A DNA stretch of 34,759 bases from DATEJJ01 sp039649115 (GCA_039649115.1 JBBWZQ010000072.1:1-34759); one strand, 5' to 3'. Counted from the stretch's first letter, positions 7,176 to 15,846 are shown. A program made the numbers and translations. The notes: generated by a model not told the origin, from the sequence alone.

Positions 7176-8339
7176 TCAGGTGAAAGCGGACAGGCCCGTC
7201 AGCTTCTGGCCGATGACGAGCTGGTGGATCTCGGACGTCCCCTCGTACGTCAGCACGCTCTCCAGGTTGTTGGCGTGCCGCATCACGGGGTATTCGCCGG
7301 AAATGCCGTTGGCCCCGAGAATCGTCCGGCATTGCCGGGCGATCGCGAGCGCCTCCCGTACGTTGTTCAGCTTGCCGACGCTGACCTGCTCCGGTGCCAG
7401 CGCGCCGCGCTCCGCCAGGCGGCCCAGGTGCAGCGCCAGCAGGTACCCCTTCTGCCACTCCACGGCCATGTCCGCGAGCTTGGCCTGGGTGAGCTGGAAG
7501 CCCGCGAGCGGCCGGCCGAACTGCTCCCGCGACGTCGCGTAGGACAGCGCGGTCGCCAGGCAGTCGCGGGCCGCGCCCAGCGCACCCCAGATGATCCCGA
7601 ACCGCGCCTCGGTCAGGCAGGACAGCGGCGCCCGCAGGCCGGCCGCGTCGGGCAGCCGGGCCGAGCCGGGCAGCCGCACCCCGTCGAGCACCACCTCGCC
7701 GGTCGACGAGGCGCGCAGTGACATCTTGTGCCGGATCTCGCGGGCGCTGAAGCCGGGCGTGCCGGCCGGCACGATGAACCCGTCGACACCCTCCGGCGAG
7801 CGTGCCCAGATCACCGCGGCGTCGGCGACCGGCGCGTTGGTGATCCACATCTTGCCGCCGTCCAGCACCCAGTCGCCGCCGTCGCGCCGTGCCCGGGTGG
7901 CCATCGACGCCGGATCGGAGCCGTGGTCCGGCTCGGTCAGCCCGAAGCAGCCGATCGCGTCCCCGGTCGCCATCCGCGGCAGCCACTCCTGCTTCTGCTC
8001 CTGCGACCCGTAGCGCCAGATCGCGTACATGGCGAGGGATCCCTGCACGCTGACCAGGCTGCGCACGCCGGAGTCGCCCGCCTCCAGTTCGAGGCAGGCC
8101 ACGCCGTAGGCGACGGCCGAGGCGCCGGCACAGCCGTACCCCTGCAGGTGCATGCCGAGCAGGCCAAGCGCACCGAACTCCTTGGCCAGTTCCCGGACCG
8201 GTACCTGCCCGGCCTCGAACCAGTCGGCCACCTGCGGCCGTACCCGCTCGTCGACCAGGCGGCGCACCACGGCGCGGATCTGCAGTTCCTCCTCCGAATG
8301 CAGGGAGTCCAGATCAAGGAGGTCGAGCTGGTGCGTCAC
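7176..8339 (-). CDS. Acyl-CoA dehydrogenase, glutaryl-CoA dehydrogenase-like
   Basis: 387 residues, full family length. It should oxidise an acyl-CoA thioester with FAD and pass electrons to ETF. Visible motifs are CFGLTEPDHGSDPASM (flavin and substrate binding), WITNAPVADAAVIWAR, REQFGRPLAGFQLTQAKLAD and the C-terminal LTYEGTSEIHQLVIGQKLTG. The glutamate of YEG occupies the catalytic-base position of the glutaryl-CoA/isovaleryl-CoA branch. The likeness to GcdH is in the ILGANGISGEY and EGTSEIH stretches; whether it also decarboxylates cannot be judged. The frame stays open upstream to 8450, but GTG at 8339 is chosen because it overlaps the stop of the upstream small gene as GTGA, a standard translational-coupling junction, and gives the normal N-terminus. 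Confidence 0.9.
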   Translation of the reverse strand: MTHQLDLLDLDSLHSEEELQIRAVVRRLVDERVRPQVADWFEAGQVPVRELAKEFGALGLLGMHLQGYGCAGASAVAYGVACLELEAGDSGVRSLVSVQGSLAMYAIWRYGSQEQKQEWLPRMATGDAIGCFGLTEPDHGSDPASMATRARRDGGDWVLDGGKMWITNAPVADAAVIWARSPEGVDGFIVPAGTPGFSAREIRHKMSLRASSTGEVVLDGVRLPGSARLPDAAGLRAPLSCLTEARFGIIWGALGAARDCLATALSYATSREQFGRPLAGFQLTQAKLADMAVEWQKGYLLALHLGRLAERGALAPEQVSVGKLNNVREALAIARQCRTILGANGISGEYPVMRHANNLESVLTYEGTSEIHQLVIGQKLTGLSAFT

Positions 8340-8641
8340 GGCCCGCTCCGGGGCCACGTCAGCACCCGGGCATGGATGGAGGTGCGCTGCTGCAGGGCGG
8401 CGCGCAGCGCACGGTGCAGCCCGTCCTCCAGGTAGAGCCCGCCCTCCCACTGCACGACGTGGGGGAAGAGGTCGCCGTAGAACGTGGAGTCCTCAGCCAG
8501 CAGCCGGTCCAGCGCGAGCTCGCGCTTGGTGGTGATGAGTTGGTCCAGGCGCACCGGGCGCGGAGGGATCTCCGACCACTCCTTCATGCTCAGACCGTGC
8601 GCGGGATAGGGCGCACCGTCCCGGACCCCCCTGAAGATCAC
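8336..8641 (-). CDS. Conserved small ParB-like protein of unknown function
   Basis: 101 residues from GTG at 8641, which lies about 9-13 bases behind AGGAGGGG; ATG at 8587 would give 83 residues. The core runs PVRLDQLITTKRELALDRLL, then STFYGDLFPHVVQ, then YLEDGLHRALRAALQQR. The EDGLHR stretch resembles the G(H)HR nucleotide-contact motif of ParB/Srx-fold proteins, but that likeness is loose. I recall close relatives in Streptomyces as conserved hypotheticals, sometimes labelled as an antitoxin; no toxin gene adjoins it here. Its stop overlaps the start of the acyl-CoA dehydrogenase by four bases, so the two are very probably co-translated. Function unknown. Confidence 0.75.
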   Translation of the reverse strand: MIFRGVRDGAPYPAHGLSMKEWSEIPPRPVRLDQLITTKRELALDRLLAEDSTFYGDLFPHVVQWEGGLYLEDGLHRALRAALQQRTSIHARVLTWPRSGP

Positions 8642-8747
8642 GCCGGGTCGCTCCCCTCCTGCCTCACGCCCGCTACTGTCGAGCACCGGTCAAGTCGCTG
8701 CCAGCCTAGCGACCGGGTGCGACACACGGGTATCTGCCCGGGTACCC

Positions 8748-9383
8748 CTATTGGGGTGTTTCACGTTCCTGCTCCGGGTCGGCGATCCAGCGCCCACGGT
8801 GCACCACCTCGGCCACCGGGCGCCGGCCCCGCCGCAGGGACGGGGACTTGCGGTCCGGCACCGGATAGCCGATGGAGATCGCACCGATGGGCGTGTACTG
8901 CCGTGGGACGCCGAAGGCCGCCCGGTAGGTTGCCATGTGCTCGGGCGGGATCCCGAAAAAGCAGGCGCCCAGGCCGGCGTCGACCGCGCCGAGCAGCATC
9001 AGCAGGCTGGCGAAGCCGGTGTCGATGTGCCAGTACGGCACCGGCCAGCGCGCCTCGTCCCGGTCGGTCCAGCCCTTGTCCCGCGCCGCGTACCGGTCGA
9101 GGTAGATGTCCTTGTTGGAGTGGGCGACCACGATCGCCGGGGCGCGCCGCATGCCGGTCAGCCACGAGTCGGGCACGTCGCCGGACTCGGCGGTCGCCGA
9201 CCAGAACCGGTCCCGGTCGGCCTGCTCCGTCAGCACGAGGAAGCCCCAGCCCTGGGAGAAGCCGGCCGAGGGCGCGCGGATCGCGAGGTCCAGCAGCGTG
9301 TCCAGCACCTCCGGAGGTACCGGCCGCTCGGGGTCGTAGTCGCGCACCATCCGGCGGCGCCGGACCACCGTCCCGTACTCCAT
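8748..9383 (-). CDS. Nitroreductase family protein (FMN-dependent oxidoreductase)
   Basis: 211 residues. The N-terminus VVRRRRMVRDYDPERPVP carries the arginine-rich FMN-phosphate contact typical of the family, followed by IRAPSAGFSQGW. The middle has FASLLMLLGAVDAGLGACFFGIP and the end has the usual IGYPVPDRKSPSLRRGRRP tail. Such enzymes reduce nitro groups, quinones or flavins with NAD(P)H in the cytoplasm; the substrate cannot be inferred. ATG at 9383 starts one base after the TGA of the aldose epimerase gene, so it is the distal member of the pdxH operon and is probably translated by coupling, since no strong ribosome-binding site is visible. Confidence 0.88.
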   Translation of the reverse strand: MEYGTVVRRRRMVRDYDPERPVPPEVLDTLLDLAIRAPSAGFSQGWGFLVLTEQADRDRFWSATAESGDVPDSWLTGMRRAPAIVVAHSNKDIYLDRYAARDKGWTDRDEARWPVPYWHIDTGFASLLMLLGAVDAGLGACFFGIPPEHMATYRAAFGVPRQYTPIGAISIGYPVPDRKSPSLRRGRRPVAEVVHRGRWIADPEQERETPQ

Positions 9384-9384
9384 C

Positions 9385-10317
9385 TCAACCGCCCAGCCGC
9401 GGCCTGATGCCCCAGGCGCCCCGCCACGTCTCGCCCGGGGCCAGGGTGACCACGTCGCGGCCGGACGCGAACGCGTCGGCCGGGCAGGTCATCGGCTCGA
9501 CCGCGACGGCGCGGCGGGTACGCGGCGCGGGCAGCGTGTCGCCGGTGTACACCTGCCACCAGCGGAACGCGCCGTCCGCCCAGACGGACACGGCGCACCG
9601 ATCGTCCACAGTAGACAATGTGACCTCGCTGCCACCGGACGGCAGCTCACCGAAGGCCACGTCCAGCACGGCGTCGCCGATCGACCGAGGCGTGCCGAAG
9701 TCGTACTCGCTGCCGGCGACCCGGGCCAGGCCGATCGGCAGCAGCCGGGCGTCGACCAGCAGCCGGCTGCGCGCCGGTACGGACAGCCGCAGCGCCTCGA
9801 CCGGCACGCCGGGCACCCGCAGGTACGGGTGGGTACCCAGGCCGAACGGGCACGGCCGGTCGGACAGGTTCGTCGCGGTGTGCGCGGCACGCAGCCCGTC
9901 CGGCCCGATCGACCAGGTGGTGGTCAGCCGCACCGTCCACGGGTACCCGGGCTGTGCCGGCAGGTGGCACTCCAGGGCCACCTCGCCCGCGTCCACCGAC
10001 ACGACCTGCCACGGCATCCAGCGGACCAGCCCATGCGCCGCGTTGTGGTGCGCCGGCTCGGACAGGCCGAGCTGGTACGCCTCGCCGTCGAAGCTGTACC
10101 GGCCGTCCCGGATGCGGTTCGGCCAGGGCGCGAGCACCTGCCCGGCGGCGCTCGGGCAGATCTCGTCCGCGCCGTACCCGTCGAGGACGTCGTGGCCGTT
10201 CACGCGGTAGGCGCGCACGCCGCCACCGACCTCCACCACGACGGCCTGGTGAGCACCGGACTCGATCTGCCACTGGGTACCCGAAGGCGGGCTGGTCTGC
10301 TGCATGCCCGCGACCAT
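9385..10317 (-). CDS. Aldose 1-epimerase (galactose mutarotase) family protein
   Basis: Up to 310 residues. It interconverts alpha and beta anomers of hexoses, or acts as a related sugar-phosphate epimerase, in the cytoplasm. Visible signatures are APWPNRIRDGRYSFDGE (the NR sugar-binding site), the catalytic-type histidine pair region HHNAAHGLVRWMPW, the GLGTHPYLRV stretch with the second histidine, and VAVEPMTCPADAF containing the glutamate expected as general base. ATG 10317 and ATG 10305 are both possible; neither has a clear ribosome-binding site, and the second begins MQQTSPPSGTQW, which looks more like the family's usual start. It lies 21 bases after the MFS gene and one base before the nitroreductase. 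Confidence 0.88.
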   Translation of the reverse strand: MVAGMQQTSPPSGTQWQIESGAHQAVVVEVGGGVRAYRVNGHDVLDGYGADEICPSAAGQVLAPWPNRIRDGRYSFDGEAYQLGLSEPAHHNAAHGLVRWMPWQVVSVDAGEVALECHLPAQPGYPWTVRLTTTWSIGPDGLRAAHTATNLSDRPCPFGLGTHPYLRVPGVPVEALRLSVPARSRLLVDARLLPIGLARVAGSEYDFGTPRSIGDAVLDVAFGELPSGGSEVTLSTVDDRCAVSVWADGAFRWWQVYTGDTLPAPRTRRAVAVEPMTCPADAFASGRDVVTLAPGETWRGAWGIRPRLGG

Positions 10318-10338
10318 ATCCGCCCGAAGCGGTCGGCG

Positions 10339-11547
10339 TTACCGCGCCCGGTAGCGGACCAGGGTCGGGAAGACGAGCGCGAGCAGCAGCGCGACCCCGG
10401 CGGCCGCGACACCGCCGGCGACCCAGGCGGTACCGGTGCCCAGTGCGGCAGCCGTCGCGCCGGCCCGCAGGTCGCCCAGGCGCGGACCGCCCACGACCAC
10501 CGCCGTGAACACACCCTGCATCCGGCCGCGCAGCTCATCCGGGACGGCGGTCTGCAGGATGGTCTGCCGGTACACCGCGCTGACCAGGTCGGCCGCGCCG
10601 CCGACGGCGAGCAGCAGCACGCACAGCCAGAGCTGCCCGGCCAGCCCGGCGGCGGCCACCGCCAGCCCCCACCCGACGACGGCCACCACCAGCGCCACGC
10701 CCTGGCGGCGTACCCGGCCGATCCAGCCCGACGTGAGCCCGGCCAGGACCGAACCGAGCGCGATGGCCGCGTACAGCCAGCCGATCGCGCCCGGCCCGCC
10801 GAACCGCGCGGTGGCCACCTCGGGGAACAGCGCGCGCGGCATGGCCAGCACCATGGCCGCGATGTCCACCGCGAACGACAGCACCAGCAGCGGGTTGCCC
10901 ACCAGGAAGCGCAGGCCGAACAGCACGTCGGCGAACCCGCCCCGGGACGCGGCGCCGGTGACCGGCAGGGGCGGCAGGCGCAGGGCCGCCCACATCGCGG
11001 CGCTGAAGGTTACCGCGTCCACGGCGTAGGCCCAGGCGACGTCGTACCGGATCAGCACGCCGGCCACGAGTGGCCCGACCACCGACGCGGCCATGCCGGC
11101 GGTGAAGTTGAGGGTGTTGGCCTGCGGCACCTCCGCGGCCGGGAGCAGCCGGGGGATGATCGCGTTGCGGGTGGGCGAGCTGACCGCCACGCCGACGGAC
11201 TGCAGGGCCACCAGCACGAGCAGCAGCACCGGGCTGTTCACCCTGATCAACGCCTGGGCCAGCAGGCAGAGGGTGCCCGCCCACATCAGCAGCGAGCTGG
11301 CCAGCAGCAGCCGGCGCCGGTCCAGCACGTCGGCCAGCGCGCCACCCCAGACGGCGAAGACCAGCAGCGGCACCAGACCCGCGATGCCCAGGTAGCCGAC
11401 CCAGAGGCTGGAGTGGGTCAGCGCGAACATCTGCACGGGTACCGCGACCGCGGTGAACTGGGTACCGAAGTACGAGGTGGCGTTGCCCACGAAGATGCGC
11501 CGGTACGCCGGGTGGCGCAGCGGACGCGTGTCGATCGCGATGTCCAC
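10339..11547 (-). CDS. MFS transporter, EntS-like exporter family
   Basis: 402 residues with about 12 hydrophobic segments. The N-terminus RHPAYRRIFVGNATSYFGTQ and the loop GGALADVLDRRRLLLAS (the MFS motif-A position) are typical of the EntS/MFS_3 drug and siderophore exporter group, and RGRMQGVFTAVVVGGPRLGD matches the second half. The open frame extends far upstream, but GTG at 11547 is preferred: its G is the last base of the pdxH TAG stop, giving a one-base overlap, and the protein then starts at the first transmembrane segment at normal length. The substrate is unknown; location behind pdxH does not by itself imply vitamin B6 transport. Confidence 0.9.
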   Translation of the reverse strand: MDIAIDTRPLRHPAYRRIFVGNATSYFGTQFTAVAVPVQMFALTHSSLWVGYLGIAGLVPLLVFAVWGGALADVLDRRRLLLASSLLMWAGTLCLLAQALIRVNSPVLLLVLVALQSVGVAVSSPTRNAIIPRLLPAAEVPQANTLNFTAGMAASVVGPLVAGVLIRYDVAWAYAVDAVTFSAAMWAALRLPPLPVTGAASRGGFADVLFGLRFLVGNPLLVLSFAVDIAAMVLAMPRALFPEVATARFGGPGAIGWLYAAIALGSVLAGLTSGWIGRVRRQGVALVVAVVGWGLAVAAAGLAGQLWLCVLLLAVGGAADLVSAVYRQTILQTAVPDELRGRMQGVFTAVVVGGPRLGDLRAGATAAALGTGTAWVAGGVAAAGVALLLALVFPTLVRYRAR

Positions 11548-12206
11548 TACGGTGCCAGTCGCTCCAATGTCCAGCCGCCCTCGGTGCGCCGGTACCGCAG
11601 CCGGTCGTGCAGCCGGCCCGTGCGGCCCTGCCAGAACTCGACCGTCTCCGGTACCACCCGCAGGCCACCCCAGTGCGGCGGTACCGGTACCGGCGCGCCC
11701 TCCGGGAAGCGCTCCGCCGCCGCCCGCCACTCCCGGTCGAGGGTCTCCCGGTCCGGTACCCGCTGCGACTGCGGGCTGGCCCACGCGCCCCACTGGGACT
11801 CCCGCGGCCGGGTCGCCCAGTACTCGGCGGTCTGCTCGCGCGTGACCTGCTCCACGTGGCCGCGGACCACGACCTGCCGGCGCAGGACGAACCACGGGAA
11901 CACCAGGCTGGCGTACGGGTTCGCGGCCAGCTCCATGCCCTTGCGGGACTCGTAGTTGGTGTAGAAGACGAGGCCGCGCTCGTCGTAGGCCTTGAGGAGC
12001 ACCGTGCGTGCGCTGGGCCACCCGGACGGATCGGCGCTGGCGAGGATCATGGCGTTCGGCTCCGGCAGCTCGGCGGCCACCGCCTCGGCGAGCCACCGGC
12101 CGAACTGCGCCGTCCAGTCGGGAGCGAGGCTCCGCTCGCTCAGCTCGGCATCCCCGTAGTCCCGCCGCATCCGGGCGAGGTCGGGATCATCGCGCGTCAC
12201 TCGCAT
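11547..12206 (-). CDS. pdxH: Pyridoxamine 5'-phosphate oxidase
   Basis: 219 residues from ATG 12206. It oxidises pyridoxamine or pyridoxine 5'-phosphate to pyridoxal 5'-phosphate using FMN and O2, the last step of PLP synthesis and salvage. The sequence shows MRRDYGDAELSE, NAMILASADPSGWPSARTVLLKAYDERGLVFYTNYESRKG (FMN and phosphate contacts), NPYASLVFPWFVLRRQVVVRG, ESQWGAWASPQS, and the C-terminal FWQGRTGRLHDRLRYRR with the conserved RLHDR. GAGG lies only 2 bases before this ATG but 8 bases before GTG 12200, so the latter may be the real start. First gene of a tight minus-strand operon and divergent from citrate synthase. The neighbouring serC product is a PLP enzyme. Confidence 0.93.
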   Translation of the reverse strand: MRVTRDDPDLARMRRDYGDAELSERSLAPDWTAQFGRWLAEAVAAELPEPNAMILASADPSGWPSARTVLLKAYDERGLVFYTNYESRKGMELAANPYASLVFPWFVLRRQVVVRGHVEQVTREQTAEYWATRPRESQWGAWASPQSQRVPDRETLDREWRAAAERFPEGAPVPVPPHWGGLRVVPETVEFWQGRTGRLHDRLRYRRTEGGWTLERLAP

Positions 12207-12250
12207 ATCCTCGCAGCCGTTACCGGCACGTCTCGGGAGACCTACACTGT

Positions 12251-12290
12251 TGTGCGCGAAGCCGTGCACTAGCGGACACATTCGCGCACA
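12251..12290. promoter_or_regulatory. Inverted repeat in the pdxH-citrate synthase divergent region
   Basis: TGTGCGCGAA (12251-12260) and its exact reverse complement TTCGCGCACA (12281-12290) are 20 bases apart, so their centres are 30 bases, about three helical turns, apart. Similarity extends outward (ACTGT before the first arm, AGTTT after the second, with one extra base). The pair sits 45 bases upstream of pdxH, and a TCTAAT that could serve as a plus-strand -10 follows at 12294-12299. This looks like two sites for a dimeric or looping regulator controlling both directions. I do not recognise the regulator. Confidence 0.45.
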
Positions 12291-12456
12291 GTTTCTAATG
12301 AGGAGAGGTGGCGATCAGCACATCGCCGACCGCTCGCAGAGCGAGTTACCCGCCAGGCAAGATGACAGCGAAGTAACGCCGGATCGCAAGGGGCCAGCCG
12401 GTCAGACCGATCGGCCTGGCGCCGTCAGCGAGGACATGAAGATCCAGGAGAGCGAG

Positions 12457-13563
12457 ATGTCCGAATTCAAGCCGGGGCTGGAGGGCGTGGTCGCCTTCGA
12501 GACCGAGATCGCTGAACCCGACAAAGAGGGCGGTGCCCTGCGATACCGCGGCGTCGACATCGAGGACCTGATAGGCAAGGTCTCCTTCGGAAACGTGTGG
12601 GCGCTGCTGGTGGACGGCAAGTTCGGCCCCGGCCTGCCGCCGGCCGAGCCGTTCCCGGTACCCGTGCACTCCGGCGACATCCGCGTCGACGTCCAGTCCG
12701 CGGTCGCCATGCTCGCCCCGTACTGGGGCCTCGGCCAGCTGCTGGACATCTCCGACGAGCAGGCGCGGGAGGACCTCGCCCGGGTGTCGGTCACCGCGCT
12801 GTCCTTCGTCGCGCAGTCCGCGCGCGGGCTCGGGCTGCCGGCGGTACCGCAGAAGGAGATCGACAAGGCGACCACGATCGTCGAGCGGTTCATGAAGCGC
12901 TGGCGCGGCGAGCCGGACCCCCGGCACGTCAAGGCGGTGGACGCCTACTTCATCTCCGCGGCCGAGCACGGCATGAACGCCTCCACGTTCACCGCGCGGG
13001 TGGTCGCCTCCACCGGTGCCGACGCGGCCGCCTGCATCTCCTCCGGCATCGGCGCGCTGTCCGGGCCGCTGCACGGCGGGGCGCCCTCGCGCGTGCTGTA
13101 CATGATCGAAGAGGTGGAGAAGACCGGCGACGCCGAGGGGTACGTGCGCGGCGTGCTCGACCGCGGCGAACGGCTGATGGGCTTCGGCCACCGCGTGTAC
13201 CGGGCCGAGGACCCGCGCGCCCGGGTGCTCCGGCGCACCGCCCGCGAGCTGGGCGCACCGCGCTTCGAGGTGGCCGAGGCGCTGGAGAAGGCGGCCCTGG
13301 AGGAACTGCACACGCGCCGGCCGGACCGGGTACTGGCAACCAACGTCGAGTTCTGGTCGGCCGTGGTGCTCGACTTCGCCGAGGTACCGGCGCACATGTT
13401 CACCTCGATGTTCACCTGCGCCCGGGTGGCCGGCTGGAGCGCCCACATCCTGGAGCAGAAGGGCCTCAGCCGGCTGGTCCGCCCGTCCGCGACCTATGTG
13501 GGACCCGCGTCACGCCGCCCGGACGAGGTCGAGGGCTGGGATAACATTCCCCACGGCGTCTGA
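12457..13563 (+). CDS. Citrate synthase 2
   Basis: 368 residues. It condenses acetyl-CoA and oxaloacetate to citrate, the entry step of the TCA cycle. The short bacterial type-2 form is recognised by GLEGVVAFETEIAEPDKEGG, LRYRGVDIEDLI, the histidine region AEHGMNASTFTARVVAST, then LSGPLHGGAPSRVL and MGFGHRVYRAEDPRA with the second active-site histidine; the conserved catalytic aspartate region is near LDFAEVPAHMFTSMF. The open frame continues upstream to 12250, but ATG at 12457 has AGGAG six bases in front and the usual N-terminus. In mycobacteria the equivalent gene (citA) is also a second citrate synthase near serC. It precedes serC by 24 bases, so co-transcription is likely. Confidence 0.93.
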   Translation: MSEFKPGLEGVVAFETEIAEPDKEGGALRYRGVDIEDLIGKVSFGNVWALLVDGKFGPGLPPAEPFPVPVHSGDIRVDVQSAVAMLAPYWGLGQLLDISDEQAREDLARVSVTALSFVAQSARGLGLPAVPQKEIDKATTIVERFMKRWRGEPDPRHVKAVDAYFISAAEHGMNASTFTARVVASTGADAAACISSGIGALSGPLHGGAPSRVLYMIEEVEKTGDAEGYVRGVLDRGERLMGFGHRVYRAEDPRARVLRRTARELGAPRFEVAEALEKAALEELHTRRPDRVLATNVEFWSAVVLDFAEVPAHMFTSMFTCARVAGWSAHILEQKGLSRLVRPSATYVGPASRRPDEVEGWDNIPHGV

Positions 13564-13587
13564 GTCTCAGCAGGAAGGTTCTCCCCT

Positions 13588-14700
13588 GTGATCCGAATCC
13601 CGGACCACCTCAAGCCCGCCGACGGCCGGTTCGGCTGCGGGCCGAGCAAGGTGCGCCCCGCGGCGGTCGACGCGCTCGCCGCCGTCGCCACCAGCTACCT
13701 CGGCACCTCGCACCGGCAGCAGACCGTGCGCGACCAGGTCGCCCGGCTGCGCCGCGCCATCGGCGAGTTCTTCGGCCTGCCGGCGGGCTACGAGGTGGTC
13801 CTCGGCAACGGGGGCACCACCGCCTTCTGGGAGGTGGCCGCGTTCGGGCTGATCCGCGACCGGGCCCAGTTCGCCAGCTTCGGCGAGTTCGGCGCCAAGT
13901 TCGCCAAGGCGGTGGCGGACGCGCCGTTCCTGGGCCGGCCGACAGTGCGCAGGGCGGCGCCCGGCTCGGCACGGGACCTGGTCGCCGAGGCCGGGATCGA
14001 CGCGTACTGCACGCCGCACAACGAGACCTCGACCGGCGTGGCGGTACCCGTCGTGCGCCCGGCCGGCACCGCCGCGGACGCGCTGACGCTGATCGACGCC
14101 ACGTCGGCGGCCGGCGGCCTGGAGGTGGACGTCCGCGAGGCCGACGTCTACTACTTCGCGCCGCAGAAGTGCTTCGCGTCCGACGGCGGGCTGTGGCTCG
14201 CCCTGATGTCGCCGGCCGCGCTGGCCCGGGCCACCGCGATCAAGGAGTCCGGCCGCTACATCCCGGCCTTCCTCGACCTGGTCACCGCGATCGACAACGC
14301 GCGGCTGGAGCAGACGTACAACACCCCGGCGCTCGCGACGATCTTCCTGGCCGCGGAGCAGACCGAGTGGATGCTGAGCCAGGGCGGGCTGGCCTGGGCG
14401 GCCAAGCGCACGGCCGAGAGCGCGTCCATCGTGTACGGGTGGGCAGAGCGCTCGCCGCTCGCCGCGCCGTTCGTCGCCGACCCGGCGCTGCGCTCGAACG
14501 TGGTCGCCACGATCGACTTCGCCGACGGCGTGGACGCCGCGGCGGTCTCCAAGGTGCTGCGCGCCAACGGGATCGTGGACACCGAGCCGTACCGGAAGCT
14601 GGGCCGCAACCAGCTGCGCGTGGCACTGTTCCCCTCGATCGAGCCCAGCGACGTCGAGGCGCTGACCGCGAGCATCGACCACGTGCTCAGCCGGATCTGA
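13588..14700 (+). CDS. serC: Phosphoserine aminotransferase
   Basis: 370 residues. It makes 3-phosphoserine from 3-phosphohydroxypyruvate and glutamate using PLP, the second step of serine synthesis. The actinobacterial type is shown by FGCGPSKVRPAAVDAL, SYLGTSHRQQTVRDQV, EVVLGNGGTTAFWEVAAFGL, ETSTGVAVPV and the lysine segment DVYYFAPQKCFASDGGLW, in which the lysine binds PLP. The C-terminal domain has RSNVVATIDF and NQLRVALFPSIEPSDVEAL. GTG at 13588 follows GGAAGG with about 10 bases. It lies between citrate synthase and sepH on the same strand, an order I recall from other actinobacteria. Confidence 0.95.
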   Translation: MIRIPDHLKPADGRFGCGPSKVRPAAVDALAAVATSYLGTSHRQQTVRDQVARLRRAIGEFFGLPAGYEVVLGNGGTTAFWEVAAFGLIRDRAQFASFGEFGAKFAKAVADAPFLGRPTVRRAAPGSARDLVAEAGIDAYCTPHNETSTGVAVPVVRPAGTAADALTLIDATSAAGGLEVDVREADVYYFAPQKCFASDGGLWLALMSPAALARATAIKESGRYIPAFLDLVTAIDNARLEQTYNTPALATIFLAAEQTEWMLSQGGLAWAAKRTAESASIVYGWAERSPLAAPFVADPALRSNVVATIDFADGVDAAAVSKVLRANGIVDTEPYRKLGRNQLRVALFPSIEPSDVEALTASIDHVLSRI

Positions 14701-14784
14701 GTTTTCCGGCGTGGCCTCCACCGATCCCGAACCGGTCGCGCGTACCGTGGCCGGATAAACCGCTGACTGGGACGGAGGCAAGCG

Positions 14785-15846
14785 ATGCGGCCGGTACGCT
14801 TCGTCGCCCTCTCCGAGGACGGGCAGGCATTCGTTCTCGCCGATGAGGTGGGGCGTCTCCTCGCGCTGCCCATCGACGAGCGCGTGCATACCGCAATCCG
14901 CACCGAGCCAGGGCACGCGGCGGCGTCCCCGCCCATGAGCGCCGGCGACGCCGCGGTGGCCCTGTCCCCGCGTGACATCCAGGCCCGCATCCGGGCCGGC
15001 GAGTCCGCCGACGACGTGGCCCGGGTCGCCGGGGTGCCGGTCGACCGGGTGCTGCGCTACGCCGGCCCCGTGCTGCAGGAGCGCGCGATGCTCGCCCAGC
15101 ACGCCCGGCGCACCAGGCTGAAGGGCTCGGAGAAGAGCTCCTCGCTGGCCGAGGTGGTGGACGGTCGGCTGGCGCAGCACGGCGTGGACGCCGAGAAGAT
15201 CTCCTGGGACGCGTACCGGCGCGAGGACGGTGCGTGGCGCATCGTGGCCACCTGGCCCAGCGGCAAGGCGACCGCGCAGGCCATCTGGGATCTCGACAAG
15301 ACCCGCCAGATGGTCACGCCGCACGACGACATGGCGCAGTACCTCTGCACCGAGCGGCCGGCCCCGGTACTGGGCCAGGAGCCGCTCCTGGAGCGGCCCG
15401 GGCGCAGCCTCGGCGCACCGTCACGGGGCGACAACAGCCGGGGCGACCTGAGCCGCGGCGGGCACGAACCGATCCGCCCGGTGCTCGACCCGGCTCCGCG
15501 GCGCGAGCAGCGGCCCGGTCGTGGACTGGCTGCCGATCCCATCCGCTCCGGCCGGGACGCGCTGCTCGCCTCGCTCGACCGTCCCCTGGCGCCCTCCGGC
15601 GAACCGGCCGCCCTGGCCGCCGGGTCGCGGCTCGCCGAGCGGCCGGGCAGCGCCTTCGACGACGACGCCGACGCGCCCAAGGAGGTGCCGGCGGTACCCT
15701 CGCTCGCGGTGCTGCGGCCACGCCGCACGGGTACCGGCGCGGGCTCCGCCGGCGACCCGGGCTCCGGCGGCGACAAGCCCCGCAAGCGGCTGCCGAGTTG
15801 GGACGATGTGCTGTTCGGCTCGGCGCCGGCGAGGGAGAGCAGCTGA
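14785..15846 (+). CDS. sepH: Septation protein SepH
   Basis: 353 residues. SepH is the actinobacterial cell-division protein that binds FtsZ and stimulates its assembly (known from Streptomyces and Mycobacterium work). The N-terminal DUF3071 region starts MRPVRFVALSEDGQAFVLAD; a helix-turn-helix of the ALSPRDIQARIRAGESADDV type follows near 60-90, and the conserved WDAYRREDGAWRIVATWPSG stretch lies near 140-160. A long disordered arginine/proline/glycine-rich middle follows, ending in the short motif KRLPSWDDVLFG near the C-terminus that is typical of the family. ATG 14785 has GGAGG seven bases upstream. It stands between serC and an aldo/keto reductase. Confidence 0.93.
   Translation: MRPVRFVALSEDGQAFVLADEVGRLLALPIDERVHTAIRTEPGHAAASPPMSAGDAAVALSPRDIQARIRAGESADDVARVAGVPVDRVLRYAGPVLQERAMLAQHARRTRLKGSEKSSSLAEVVDGRLAQHGVDAEKISWDAYRREDGAWRIVATWPSGKATAQAIWDLDKTRQMVTPHDDMAQYLCTERPAPVLGQEPLLERPGRSLGAPSRGDNSRGDLSRGGHEPIRPVLDPAPRREQRPGRGLAADPIRSGRDALLASLDRPLAPSGEPAALAAGSRLAERPGSAFDDDADAPKEVPAVPSLAVLRPRRTGTGAGSAGDPGSGGDKPRKRLPSWDDVLFGSAPARESS

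Noticed and set aside
8336..8641. Antitoxin of a toxin-antitoxin pair
   Set aside because: The neighbouring coupled gene is a full-length acyl-CoA dehydrogenase, not a toxin; the label rests only on a recalled annotation.
12250..12456. N-terminal extension of citrate synthase by 69 residues in the same frame
   Set aside because: The ATG at 12457 has a good ribosome-binding site and the family N-terminus; the extension is unlike any relative and covers the divergent promoter region.
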